From positions 1-40,628 of the forward strand of contig JAHBVI010000057.1 of NCBI GenBank assembly GCA_019637635.1: 40,628 nucleotides of DNA. Direction: 5' to 3'. The notes below the pieces were generated by a model that saw only the letters and a program-made list of their open reading frames with translations, had not been told where the DNA came from and ran no database searches. Origin of the DNA: Anaerolineae bacterium. GTDB taxonomy: Bacteria > Chloroflexota > Anaerolineae > Promineifilales > Promineifilaceae. Shown here one piece after another: positions 17,421 through 25,612 of the stretch. Position numbers and translations under genes: made by a program. Positions within the stretch are counted from its first letter, which is position 1. Every line of letters begins with the position of its first letter.

Positions 17421-19016
17421 TTAACGGCGAAAGTTAGAAAGATATAAAGCCCGGCTTAAGATAAGAAGAAGCACAAAAGCCACAGGTACAAGGCCAACGA
17501 CCACAATCCCCGCAGGGTTTTCAAAGAAAAACACCCCCGACGGCTGACTGACATTCAGGGGGACTGGCGCAGATGAGGTATCAGTGGATGCCAAAAGATC
17601 GTCGGCTGAGGACACGGCCGTAGCCGTTGGCATAGACACAGGTTCAGATGGGGGGACGTAGGCAACAACAGGCAGTTCGGGAGCATCCAGTTGCGTGTAA
17701 GAGTACCAGACCCCATTCCCCTTTAGACCAGGATCAGAACGCCAGGTAACCAGCAAAGTATCACCCTGGCTGATAATGGCCCGCACATCAAAAGGATCAA
17801 AGGCATTGTCACCGGTTAAATCATGAACAGCCGGCCCAGAAACGATTGGTTCCGGTGTGGACCAACGGCCGTCTTGCCAGACACTATGCCAGGCCCCATG
17901 TATATCAGGGTTGCCGGTGATGCGCTGCGACCAAAGCAGGTGCAAAACCTGGCTGCTGTCAACAACAAAAGACATGACCCCATTCACCCCGGTCAGCGAG
18001 AAGGGGATTGTCGGCGCTGTCCAGGATTCTCCCCCATCACTTGATTGCATCATCGTAATGCCACTAAAAGCAACGAATAATTCACTGTTAGATTCAATAA
18101 TGGCCGGATTGAGAACGCCATAACCTATGTTCACCTCGGCCAACACTTTCGGCCGACTCCAACGCCTTTGTTGCATATCCAAACTGGAAAAATTAATCTG
18201 CCGGCCATTGCCCCCGGTATCCCTTACATCCCATACAACATGCGTCAAACCAGATGCGCCGGGCGTCATGTCAAGAACGACCGGGAAATTATCGCTAAAG
18301 GTCAAGAATGATGGATCAGGATTAGACCACGTCTCACCCCCATCATCGGAATAAATGGTATATAAACCATTCCCCTGCCTGCGGCCACTGTAAATGATGG
18401 CAAGATTACCGCTTTCGTCTCCGGTGATGGCTGCCAATTCTGGATCGCCAGCGTTTTCCCCTATAACAATCGGCTTAGACCAGGCTGATGCCCGACCAGC
18501 CTCAGCCAATGGCGCTTTGGTATAATAAATATTGGCATCCGTACCGTCGCCGCCCCAAAACGTGAGGTGAACGATCCCGGTTTGTGGTTCCAGGTAAACC
18601 CCAGTGACACGAGCATCTCTTTTGAGCGGTGACAAAATAATGTCTACTGGTGGACTCCAGCCCTCATTCATCGTCCAATAATTGTAAACAATGGCCCGCA
18701 CCGATTCGCCTTTATCCACAAACCATTGCGAAGAAAAGGCATGGATTGTTCTATTCTGGTCAGCGATCATTAACGGTGGATTAGTCATGGGATGATAATC
18801 CGGTATGGTTTGTTGTGGCTGCCAGGTAAGAGGCTGCTGGGCAGAAATCTCCTGGTAGATAATTAAAAGCATAAGGGCAATCTGGCCCAACGCCACCACC
18901 CACTTTACCAGAGGACGCTTAACTAATGTATGCACTAAAGTTCGTATGTTCACCAGAATTGCACACTTTTGCACGATACTATATCGTTCAACACTATCTG
19001 AAAATTTAACAATCAA
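17421..19016 (-). CDS. Membrane-anchored sialidase-fold (Asp-box) propeller protein
   Basis: This 531-residue protein has an N-terminal membrane segment (about 38-58, WVVALGQIALMLLIIYQE) and a six-bladed-propeller-like body. Asp boxes include SDDGGETWSNP and SSDGGESWTAP, along with blade words such as LHLLWSQR and LTHVVWDVRD. A Ser/Thr/Pro linker leads to a C-terminal helix (VVVGLVPVAFVLLLIL) and a basic tail ending NFRR. No sialidase Arg triad or FRIP motif is visible, so glycan binding is as likely as hydrolysis. The start is uncertain: TTG 19016 has no ribosome site, and GTG codons at about 18974 and 18953 are alternatives. A paralogous protein is encoded at 20511-23243. Confidence 0.8.
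   Translation of the reverse strand: MIVKFSDSVERYSIVQKCAILVNIRTLVHTLVKRPLVKWVVALGQIALMLLIIYQEISAQQPLTWQPQQTIPDYHPMTNPPLMIADQNRTIHAFSSQWFVDKGESVRAIVYNYWTMNEGWSPPVDIILSPLKRDARVTGVYLEPQTGIVHLTFWGGDGTDANIYYTKAPLAEAGRASAWSKPIVIGENAGDPELAAITGDESGNLAIIYSGRRQGNGLYTIYSDDGGETWSNPDPSFLTFSDNFPVVLDMTPGASGLTHVVWDVRDTGGNGRQINFSSLDMQQRRWSRPKVLAEVNIGYGVLNPAIIESNSELFVAFSGITMMQSSDGGESWTAPTIPFSLTGVNGVMSFVVDSSQVLHLLWSQRITGNPDIHGAWHSVWQDGRWSTPEPIVSGPAVHDLTGDNAFDPFDVRAIISQGDTLLVTWRSDPGLKGNGVWYSYTQLDAPELPVVAYVPPSEPVSMPTATAVSSADDLLASTDTSSAPVPLNVSQPSGVFFFENPAGIVVVGLVPVAFVLLLILSRALYLSNFRR
18973..18987. promoter_or_regulatory. Dyad ACGATA-CTA-TATCGT between divergent genes
   Basis: A 6-bp perfect inverted repeat with a 3-nt centre lies just upstream of the plus-strand gene at 19030 and within the 5' end of the minus-strand reading frame. 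It overlaps a minus-strand TATAGT that could be a -10 element. An operator controlling one or both divergent genes is possible. It would fit a true start of the minus gene downstream of the annotated TTG. Confidence 0.3.
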
Positions 19017-19029
19017 GGAATAACAGAAT

Positions 19030-20499
19030 ATGGTTACATTCTTAAGATTGACATGGTCTCTAATTCAATATAGATACAAAACCATAGGGTTAGTATTATC
19101 CGTATTGATTGTGCTGACAACAATAGCCCTTGCGCCGGATCAAAAAATTGATGCCCAAACCCAATCAAACGCCCGAAAAATAAACATTCCCTATTGGGGG
19201 CAGGGGGATGACAACAATTACCCTGACTATACGCTGTTATGGTTCGGCCAGGTTAGCCCTACCAGTAATTATGCCGATGCGCGAATGGCCTATACGGATG
19301 AATACCTGGAACTGTTTGTCCATATTATTGACCGCCGGTTGTGGTGTGACACCTCGCCTACCGGTGAACTGATTGCCTATGATGCCGTCACTCTCTACTT
19401 AAAGCTAGACGGTAACACGGGAAATACCCCTACCTTACAGAGTTACAAATTTGTTTCTCAAATGACCAATTGGGACTGCCGTAGTAACGCCTCAGCCGCT
19501 TACCGGGGAAATGGTTCCGGTTGGGCGCCGAGTCCCATCGCTTTTACAACGACCACCAATTGGCGCGGCAACTACCCCAATGATAATCAAGATGACAAGG
19601 GATGGGATGTCCGTTTTGTCATCCCTTTTACTAGCCTGGGGCTTACCAGCGCACCGCCCAAAAACTCAACGTGGGGTCTGGCCCTGGCGGTGCATGACCG
19701 GGATGATGCCGGCGGAACGCCGATTGCTGATCAAATCTGGCCGGAATCTATGAATCCGCAGTCCCCGTCTACGTGGGGGCAATTGGGTTTTAGCATTCCG
19801 CGATTTACCCATCCACCGGGGGTGCCAGAAGGGGCGACTATCGTGCGGCAAGGGCTAAATGGGGCGGCGGTTCCCGATGGCCATGTGGGTGGGCACACCA
19901 CCTGTGGCGATGGTATTGACCACTGGAGTGAATGGGGTGAGACGAATTACGCCGGTTACGAGCAAATTAACATTCAAAACCAGTGGGATGTTTCCGATTA
20001 CCCTTGTTTTTCCAAGTATTTTGTCACTTTTCCCTTGAACAATGTGCCTCCTGGCAAAATCATTCTGTCGGCGACATTGACTATGAGTCTGTTCGGTAAT
20101 GCCGGTGGCGGCCCCTGGGGAGAACCGCCTGATTCTTTTATCCAGGTTTTTTCCGTTGGCGAGGCGTGGAATGAAGCTACGCTGACCTGGAATAATGCGC
20201 CTCTGGCTAAGGAAAATTTTGCCGGTACGATGGTATACCCCATTTCATCTGGTCAGACGCCGGTTTATACGTGGGATGTGGGCACGGCCGTTACCCAAGC
20301 CTACACATCGGGGCAACCGGCGCGCCTGGCCTTGTATTCTGCCGATGGCCCCATGCATACCGGAAAGTATTTCTGGTCTTCCAATGTGGGGGATTGGAAT
20401 GCTGCTGGCAGGCCCACATTAACAATTGTCTGGGGCAACGTTTGCGGTTCAGGGGGCATTGAATGTCATTTCACCTATTTGCCTATGGTAAGAAGATAA
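19030..20499 (+). CDS. Secreted protein with CBM9-like and DNRLRE-type domains
   Basis: This 489-residue exported protein has a signal or anchor helix at about 18-36. Residues about 50-255 look like a family 9 carbohydrate-binding or DOMON-type module (YTDEYLELFVHIIDRRLW, GWDVRFVIPFTSLGL). Residues about 265-480 have a DNRLRE-type beta-sandwich pattern (SATLTMSLFG, EAWNEATLTWNNAP). It ends HFTYLPMVRR, resembling tails seen in other Chloroflexota secreted proteins. The ATG has AAGGA ten bases upstream. It is the only plus-strand gene inside the minus-strand run: its start is 13 bp from one anchored propeller gene and its stop 11 bp from the other. It probably binds surface carbohydrate. Confidence 0.82.
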   Translation: MVTFLRLTWSLIQYRYKTIGLVLSVLIVLTTIALAPDQKIDAQTQSNARKINIPYWGQGDDNNYPDYTLLWFGQVSPTSNYADARMAYTDEYLELFVHIIDRRLWCDTSPTGELIAYDAVTLYLKLDGNTGNTPTLQSYKFVSQMTNWDCRSNASAAYRGNGSGWAPSPIAFTTTTNWRGNYPNDNQDDKGWDVRFVIPFTSLGLTSAPPKNSTWGLALAVHDRDDAGGTPIADQIWPESMNPQSPSTWGQLGFSIPRFTHPPGVPEGATIVRQGLNGAAVPDGHVGGHTTCGDGIDHWSEWGETNYAGYEQINIQNQWDVSDYPCFSKYFVTFPLNNVPPGKIILSATLTMSLFGNAGGGPWGEPPDSFIQVFSVGEAWNEATLTWNNAPLAKENFAGTMVYPISSGQTPVYTWDVGTAVTQAYTSGQPARLALYSADGPMHTGKYFWSSNVGDWNAAGRPTLTIVWGNVCGSGGIECHFTYLPMVRR

Positions 20500-20510
20500 G
20501 CCGCCAGGCG

Positions 20511-23243
20511 TTACCGTTTACCCCGCAAGGCACGCAAGCGCAAAACAAAAGTCAGCAGCACCAGAAAACCAACCGGGATAATGGTGAGAACAGCGGCAGC
20601 CACCATCCCATTGCCGCCCGATAAAAATCCAGGCAATAAGGACGAACTGCCGGGGGTATTACTGGCCTCCAATGAGAAGTTGATGGTAGGTGTAGCCGCG
20701 GCAGTCGGGGTGGCGGCTGCTATGTTTTCAGGCGTGGCCGTTGGCGTAGGCGTCAGAGTGGGCAAAGGGGTGGCGGTTACAGATGGCGTAGCTACCATGC
20801 GTTCTGTGAGCAACAACTGGGCTTGAACGGCCGTTTCAACCTTTGCTGTGCCATTGTAGAGAGCGACCATACGGCCGTCGGCCATCACCGCCGATAGCAG
20901 CGAAGCCTCTCCTTCCACAGGTTGAGGCGAAAGTTCCAAAGCTTCATCTTCTTGCCAACGGGCGCCCTGCCACACCCAATGTCGTAAAAACGAGGCCTCC
21001 CCGGTTGTTCCAGCACTCATCCCCTTTTCTATTTGTAATAAATGCACCATCTCCGCCGGATCAACCACCAGCGTCGCCACTGCCTCAGGATCGGCAACAC
21101 CGGCAACCCGAACAGGCGGGCTCCACGTCCGGCCACTGTCCAGAGATTGCTGATGCCACAAGTTGAGGCGGCTGCCATCCCAATCCTGCCACGTCCGGTG
21201 GACAATGCGTTCGCCAATCCCCACCATATCGCTCCATAGAACAGGTGAGGTGGCCCGATTGCTCCGTTCCACTAACAGAGGTTCACTCCAGGTATCACCG
21301 CCGTCTGACGTTTGGGCATAATACAGGGCGGATTGTCGCAGACTTTCCGGCAGTGTTTCTTGCTGCCAGAGCAAATGAAGACGATTGTCACTGGTCCATG
21401 CCAGACGCGGTTGTCGTGGCAAATCCCCATCCAGGGGGATGTCGGTGAAGAGTTGAGAAGAGGACCAGGTTTTGCCATCATCGGTTGATTGAAGCAAGTA
21501 GACGCCACGCTCTTCGTTTACAAAAACAACATAGACCACGTAGATATTTCCGGCGGGATCGATCAGGATATCCGGATCGCCAATAGCCGATTGATGATTG
21601 GCCAATAACTGTGGTGACATCCATTCCAAAAATGAGGCCGCACGCGCGCCGTTTGCCTGGCTGAAATAGAGATGGTCGCCTGTATTCCCCCGCCAAACGG
21701 CCGATATCAGCCCGTCTTTGTCGGTACCTATGGCTGGTTGATCAGCAAAACCAGATGTTGAAAGTATCGTGGTCGGCCCAATCCATCGCCCGCCATCCCA
21801 TTGTTGGTAGTGAAGTTCCTGGCCGGGTTGCGGAAATGCCGGTACGATTTCGCTATTCTGGGATTGACTCCAGATCACGTGCAGCCGATTCTCCTGGTCA
21901 ACGGCGATGTCGGAAGACAGAATCAACCCGTCCAATACCGCAATGGACACCGGATCACTCCACACCGGGTCAGCCAATGGTGCTGCGTCCAGAGATTGCA
22001 ACGGCCGTAACGTAAGCCAGATATCCTGCCCAACCCCCCGGCCACAACTGACAACGTAAAGTTGATCATTGTGGATAAAAGTCTGGCGGCCACAGTTGAG
22101 CGAAATAGACCGGAAAACCGTCTCATCAATAAAAGAGGTCAATTCCGGCTGCGGCTGTGAATGCCCCCATAGCCCATCTTTCCAGAGCAGCAAGTAATCC
22201 TGCCCGGCAATTTTTGTTAACAACAACGGCTGGCTGCCGCCTGTCAAAATCTGACTTTCTTCCGGGCATTGATCAAACTCGGCCAGCAAGGTTTGGGCAG
22301 GCTCCCAGGTGCGGCCTTTGTCAGGCGACCATTGGTGATAAAGATCACAATCAGAACCATCATGGCCAGCCTGCCAGGTCAAATGAACAACATTGCCATC
22401 GGTTGATAGATGTACGCCGGATGGCCCAGCGGCATTGATCGCATCCGTTTCTTGCCGTTTATCCACCACCAATGGCTGGCTCCAGTTTTGGCCGTTATCA
22501 GATGAAGTGGCAAACAGAACTTGCTCCAACGCCCGATCATCCCAGGCAATGTGTACATTGGCATTGCCATCTACGGCCAGATGCACGTTGGCATCAGCCT
22601 TTGTCAGCAGGCGGAAATAATTCGAGGAATAGATAAGAAATGGTTCAGTCCAGGTAAAACCGCCATCATCCGAACTGGTATAAAACAGACCGGCCAAAGA
22701 TGGATTTGAAGACAGGTAGACCAGATGGAAACGGCCGTTATCATCCAACTTCACATCAAAAGCCAACACATCGCTGGCAATTTGCTGGCGCGCCTGCCAG
22801 GCATCAAAAACAGCAAACGCATCGGCCGCAACCTGGCTATAAAACAGCGTATTTTCCTCATCCAGCCAAAAAGCATGAATCAGGTTGTCATCATCAGCAA
22901 TAAAAGAAGTCTGGAACAGCGGCGTCCGGTCTTGGGCGCTAAGATTAGTGGAAAATCGCCGCGTACCAAACGGCAATTCAACCACCTGCGGCATACTCCA
23001 GGTGCGCGCATTTCCCTGCACATACACAATTCCGTCGAGGGAATCTTGCCAGATGACATGTACCAAACCACTCGCGTCTACCACAACCTGTGGACTACTG
23101 GCCGTACCGGACTGCGATAAGTTGATTGGAACCGCCCATGTATTATCCGCATTTTGGCTCATTGCCGGGGAAATGACCAACACGCCCCCCCCAAACAAGA
23201 CCAGGATAACGATAAGTAGCACTCTGTTGATTAGCTGTTTCAT
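20511..23243 (-). CDS. Large membrane-anchored sialidase-fold (Asp-box) propeller protein
   Basis: This 910-residue protein starts with a signal peptide (residues 8-29, VLLIVILVLFGGGVLVISPA). It contains many propeller blade words such as SDDGGFTWTEP, SSDNGQNWSQP, STDDGKTWSSS and SLDSGRTWSPP, enough for two propellers. A Thr/Pro linker (TPLPTLTPTPTATPE) precedes a C-terminal helix (MVAAAVLTIIPVGFLVLLTFVL) and the basic tail RLRALRGKR. The layout matches the protein at 17421-19016, so they are likely paralogues. The catalytic residues of true sialidases are not evident. A surface glycan-binding or scaffold role is inferred. The ATG at 23243 has no obvious ribosome site. Confidence 0.85.
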   Translation of the reverse strand: MKQLINRVLLIVILVLFGGGVLVISPAMSQNADNTWAVPINLSQSGTASSPQVVVDASGLVHVIWQDSLDGIVYVQGNARTWSMPQVVELPFGTRRFSTNLSAQDRTPLFQTSFIADDDNLIHAFWLDEENTLFYSQVAADAFAVFDAWQARQQIASDVLAFDVKLDDNGRFHLVYLSSNPSLAGLFYTSSDDGGFTWTEPFLIYSSNYFRLLTKADANVHLAVDGNANVHIAWDDRALEQVLFATSSDNGQNWSQPLVVDKRQETDAINAAGPSGVHLSTDGNVVHLTWQAGHDGSDCDLYHQWSPDKGRTWEPAQTLLAEFDQCPEESQILTGGSQPLLLTKIAGQDYLLLWKDGLWGHSQPQPELTSFIDETVFRSISLNCGRQTFIHNDQLYVVSCGRGVGQDIWLTLRPLQSLDAAPLADPVWSDPVSIAVLDGLILSSDIAVDQENRLHVIWSQSQNSEIVPAFPQPGQELHYQQWDGGRWIGPTTILSTSGFADQPAIGTDKDGLISAVWRGNTGDHLYFSQANGARAASFLEWMSPQLLANHQSAIGDPDILIDPAGNIYVVYVVFVNEERGVYLLQSTDDGKTWSSSQLFTDIPLDGDLPRQPRLAWTSDNRLHLLWQQETLPESLRQSALYYAQTSDGGDTWSEPLLVERSNRATSPVLWSDMVGIGERIVHRTWQDWDGSRLNLWHQQSLDSGRTWSPPVRVAGVADPEAVATLVVDPAEMVHLLQIEKGMSAGTTGEASFLRHWVWQGARWQEDEALELSPQPVEGEASLLSAVMADGRMVALYNGTAKVETAVQAQLLLTERMVATPSVTATPLPTLTPTPTATPENIAAATPTAAATPTINFSLEASNTPGSSSLLPGFLSGGNGMVAAAVLTIIPVGFLVLLTFVLRLRALRGKR

Positions 23244-23542
23244 AGTATGATGCCGCCATCATTTTCCCAGGCGGCCACGTCCAGGCAATAATTTCTCGGA
23301 GTTAAAATTGAGCCACTGCGAGTATATCAACATTTTTTAGCAAGCTCCGCCATTCTAAGGCTTTATCCTTAGCTAACTTCATCGTAAATGGTTGCTCTCT
23401 GGAGCAATTGCTACAACAGAGAACAAATAATCGGCCAGACCCCTTTCGCCACGTGTAATCTTACTCAAACATTTCTGGAAAAATGTGCTGAGATTTGCAA
23501 CCAAACATTGGATAAACTGTTGGATTTTTGTGGCGTTTGGCT
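23244..23542 (-). other. 299-bp leader region between the NusG paralogue and the propeller gene
   Basis: No convincing gene is present here. The region holds a small hairpin CTAAGG-CTTTAT-CCTTAG (23355-23372), an AT-rich tract with TATACT on the minus strand near 23321, and otherwise nothing recognisable. Its place directly downstream of the antiterminator gene makes it a candidate leader or recruitment site for that protein. I did not find the enterobacterial ops sequence. Confidence 0.3.
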
Positions 23543-24130
23543 CTAGCCGCTCGTGTAACAAATAGACCGCCCTTTACCACGTGTGCGCCGTCTTTTGTCA
23601 CTTTTTGGGGGTGCAGCTTCTATCCTTTCCAGGTCAGCCCCATCAATTTGTATACGTCTGACCTGATCTAGATAGGTTAGAAGCACCTGCACTCTACCAT
23701 GAGGTGTGAGAGTCCGCTCAAATAAGGCAGACATATTGCGTAATGGCCCCTGAGTAATCCTCACTTTTTCTCCGGGTTCAAAAGTATATGCTTCCCATCC
23801 GCCAACAGATTCCATAGTAGAAAGTTCACGCCGTAAATGCTCGATAGTAAGGTCTGGCACGGGCACCGGCGATTGATCGCCAAAGGCGACCAGGTGCTTC
23901 AGGCCAGGTGTCCACCTCAAGGCTGAAGCGCCTACTTCATCAATGTCAACTTTAACAAACAGATAAGTTGGAAAAAAAGGTTTCCATAACAGCTTGTTTT
24001 TGTTACCAGAAACAGATAATTGCGGCAGGAATGTATCAAATCCTTGCTGCTGCATAATGGCTGCCACCTGGTGTTCACAGTTAGGTTTTGTATGGGCTGC
24101 ATACCACTGTTTCATAGTTTGACTATTCAT
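23543..24130 (-). CDS. NusG/RfaH-type transcription antitermination factor
   Basis: This 195-residue protein has an N-terminal NGN domain (about 8-105) with KQWYAAHTKPNCEHQVAA, the classic opening of NusG paralogues, and FFPTYLFVKVD. A KOW motif (about 115-152) follows: FEPGEKVRITQGPLRNM. The family binds RNA polymerase through the NGN domain and suppresses pausing and termination; specialised members (RfaH, UpxY, LoaP) serve long polysaccharide operons. It is the first gene of a 24-kb, mostly minus-strand glycan run, which strongly suggests that role. The basic tail KSDKRRRTRGKGR is unusual and may contact nucleic acid. It is not the housekeeping nusG, as no secE or ribosomal protein genes are near. 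Confidence 0.9.
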   Translation of the reverse strand: MNSQTMKQWYAAHTKPNCEHQVAAIMQQQGFDTFLPQLSVSGNKNKLLWKPFFPTYLFVKVDIDEVGASALRWTPGLKHLVAFGDQSPVPVPDLTIEHLRRELSTMESVGGWEAYTFEPGEKVRITQGPLRNMSALFERTLTPHGRVQVLLTYLDQVRRIQIDGADLERIEAAPPKSDKRRRTRGKGRSICYTSG

Positions 24131-24193
24131 CTTTTTTCTTACAAGCAGTCTTATTAGTGGCCCGGTTAATGGGCATGACGACCGATGTAAGCC

Positions 24194-24217
24194 GGTTGGT
24201 AAGTGGTTTTTGGTAGA
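24194..24217 (+). promoter_or_regulatory. Possible promoter for the GT4 gene
   Basis: TTGGTA at about 24194 and TACATA about 18 bp downstream resemble weak -35 and -10 boxes ahead of the plus-strand glycosyltransferase at 24254. The 123-bp spacer must also hold the minus-strand promoter for the antiterminator gene, which I could not resolve. Confidence 0.3.
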
Positions 24218-24253
24218 TTTACATATGGTGATTTTTGAACGTCGAGATGAAAT

Positions 24254-25504
24254 ATGAAAATCTTGTTTATTGTCCCCTATGTACCTAATTTGATTCGTGT
24301 ACGGCCGTATAACATCCTACGTTCGCTCAGTGCCCGCGGCCATCAAATCACCCTGCTCACCCTGGTAACGGACGAACAAGACCTGGCCGATCTGGAACAG
24401 ATCAAACCGTACTGCCACGCCGTCCACACCGTTCAGATCACGAAAAAGGATTCCATCGTCAACTGCCTGAAAGTCATACCCAGCCGCACCCCATTTCAAA
24501 GCGTCTACTCCTGGCAGCCCGCTCTACTAAAGCTGGCCGGAGACCTGGATACGTATGATGTGGTACACGTCGAGCATCTGCGGGGAGCGCAATATGGGTT
24601 GGCTCTCAAAAGACATACACATCTACCGGTTGTGTGGGACAGTGTAGACTGCATCAGTCACCTGTTTCGCCAGGCAGTAGCCAAAAGCGACGATTTTGTG
24701 CGCCGCTGGCGCAGCCGCCTGGATCTAAAGCGGACCGAATGGTTTGAAGGGTGGGCCATTAACCAGTTTGACCATGTGCTGGTGACATCAAAAGTAGATA
24801 AAACGCATCTGCTGGCCTTAGACAACCAACCCCATTCCCCCACTGCGCCGATAACCGTACTGCCGAACGGCGTGGATTTTGACTATTTCCAACCAAACCC
24901 CGCCGTCTCCACCGACGCCAATACAGTCGTTGTCACCGGAAAAATGAGTTACCATGCCAATATCAGCATGACGTTGCATCTGGCTCATAACATTATGCCC
25001 AATGTGTGGCAGCAAAATCCCGCCGTTAAGTTGATTATTGTGGGCAAAGACCCAACGCCGGAGATTGCCGAACTCAACCAGCACCCGGCTATTACTGTTA
25101 CCGGCACCGTACCAGACATCCCGCCATACTTGCACCAGGCAGCGTTGGCCGTGGCCCCCATCACCTATAATGCCGGCATTCAGAACAAGATTTTAGAGGC
25201 CATGGCTTGTGGTACGGCCGTTGTCACCACCTCCCAGGCCATCAGCAGCTTAAACATTCAACCAGAACGAGAAATTGCCGTTGCCGATACGCCAGAGGAT
25301 TTTTCCCAGACTATTCTGAACCTCCTCCAAAATGAGGAAATGCGAAAAGAAATGGCGAGAGCCGGTTATACTTACGTCAGGAACCATCACAATTGGGACA
25401 CCATTGCCCACAATTTAGAATCCATTTATACAGACACGATTCACGCAAAAAAATATCACACGCACACACAGCCCAGTCAGGCGCAGAGCCTGTTACTCAG
25501 CTAA
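24254..25504 (+). CDS. GT4-like family glycosyltransferase
   Basis: This 416-residue GT-B enzyme begins KILFIVPYVPNLIRVRPYNI and has VVHVEHLRGAQYG and VVWDSVDCIS in the acceptor half. The donor half has PNGVDFDYF, VVTGKMSYHAN and NKILEAMACGTAVVTT with the conserved glutamate. The layout resembles the sugar transferases of PEP-CTERM/exosortase-associated glycan loci. It is transcribed away from the antiterminator gene and is followed 108 bp later by the Wzc-like gene. Only a weak GAG precedes the ATG. Substrate is unknown. Confidence 0.88.
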   Translation: MKILFIVPYVPNLIRVRPYNILRSLSARGHQITLLTLVTDEQDLADLEQIKPYCHAVHTVQITKKDSIVNCLKVIPSRTPFQSVYSWQPALLKLAGDLDTYDVVHVEHLRGAQYGLALKRHTHLPVVWDSVDCISHLFRQAVAKSDDFVRRWRSRLDLKRTEWFEGWAINQFDHVLVTSKVDKTHLLALDNQPHSPTAPITVLPNGVDFDYFQPNPAVSTDANTVVVTGKMSYHANISMTLHLAHNIMPNVWQQNPAVKLIIVGKDPTPEIAELNQHPAITVTGTVPDIPPYLHQAALAVAPITYNAGIQNKILEAMACGTAVVTTSQAISSLNIQPEREIAVADTPEDFSQTILNLLQNEEMRKEMARAGYTYVRNHHNWDTIAHNLESIYTDTIHAKKYHTHTQPSQAQSLLLS

Positions 25505-25554
25505 ATAGCTGGTATAAAACCTGGTGTGTGGGCAGACTTTTAGAGCAGAAAAGC

Positions 25555-25560
25555 TATAAT
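25555..25560 (+). promoter_or_regulatory. -10 box TATAAT ahead of the Wzc-like gene
   Basis: A perfect TATAAT lies 52 bp before the ATG of the chain-length regulator gene. No good -35 is seen at 16-18 bp upstream, so it may need an activator. The ribosome site is AGGGG at 25603-25607. Confidence 0.45.
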
Positions 25561-25612
25561 CCAACATAAATACAGATCATTCTTACTTAACTTTGGCACG
25601 AGAGGGGAAACT

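Noticed and set aside
23379..23561. 60-codon frame after the NusG paralogue
   Set aside because: It overlaps the antiterminator gene end, has no ribosome site and no recognisable sequence.
23543..24130. Housekeeping nusG
   Set aside because: No secE, rplK or rplA is nearby, and the divergent sequence with a basic tail and the glycan context point to a specialised paralogue.
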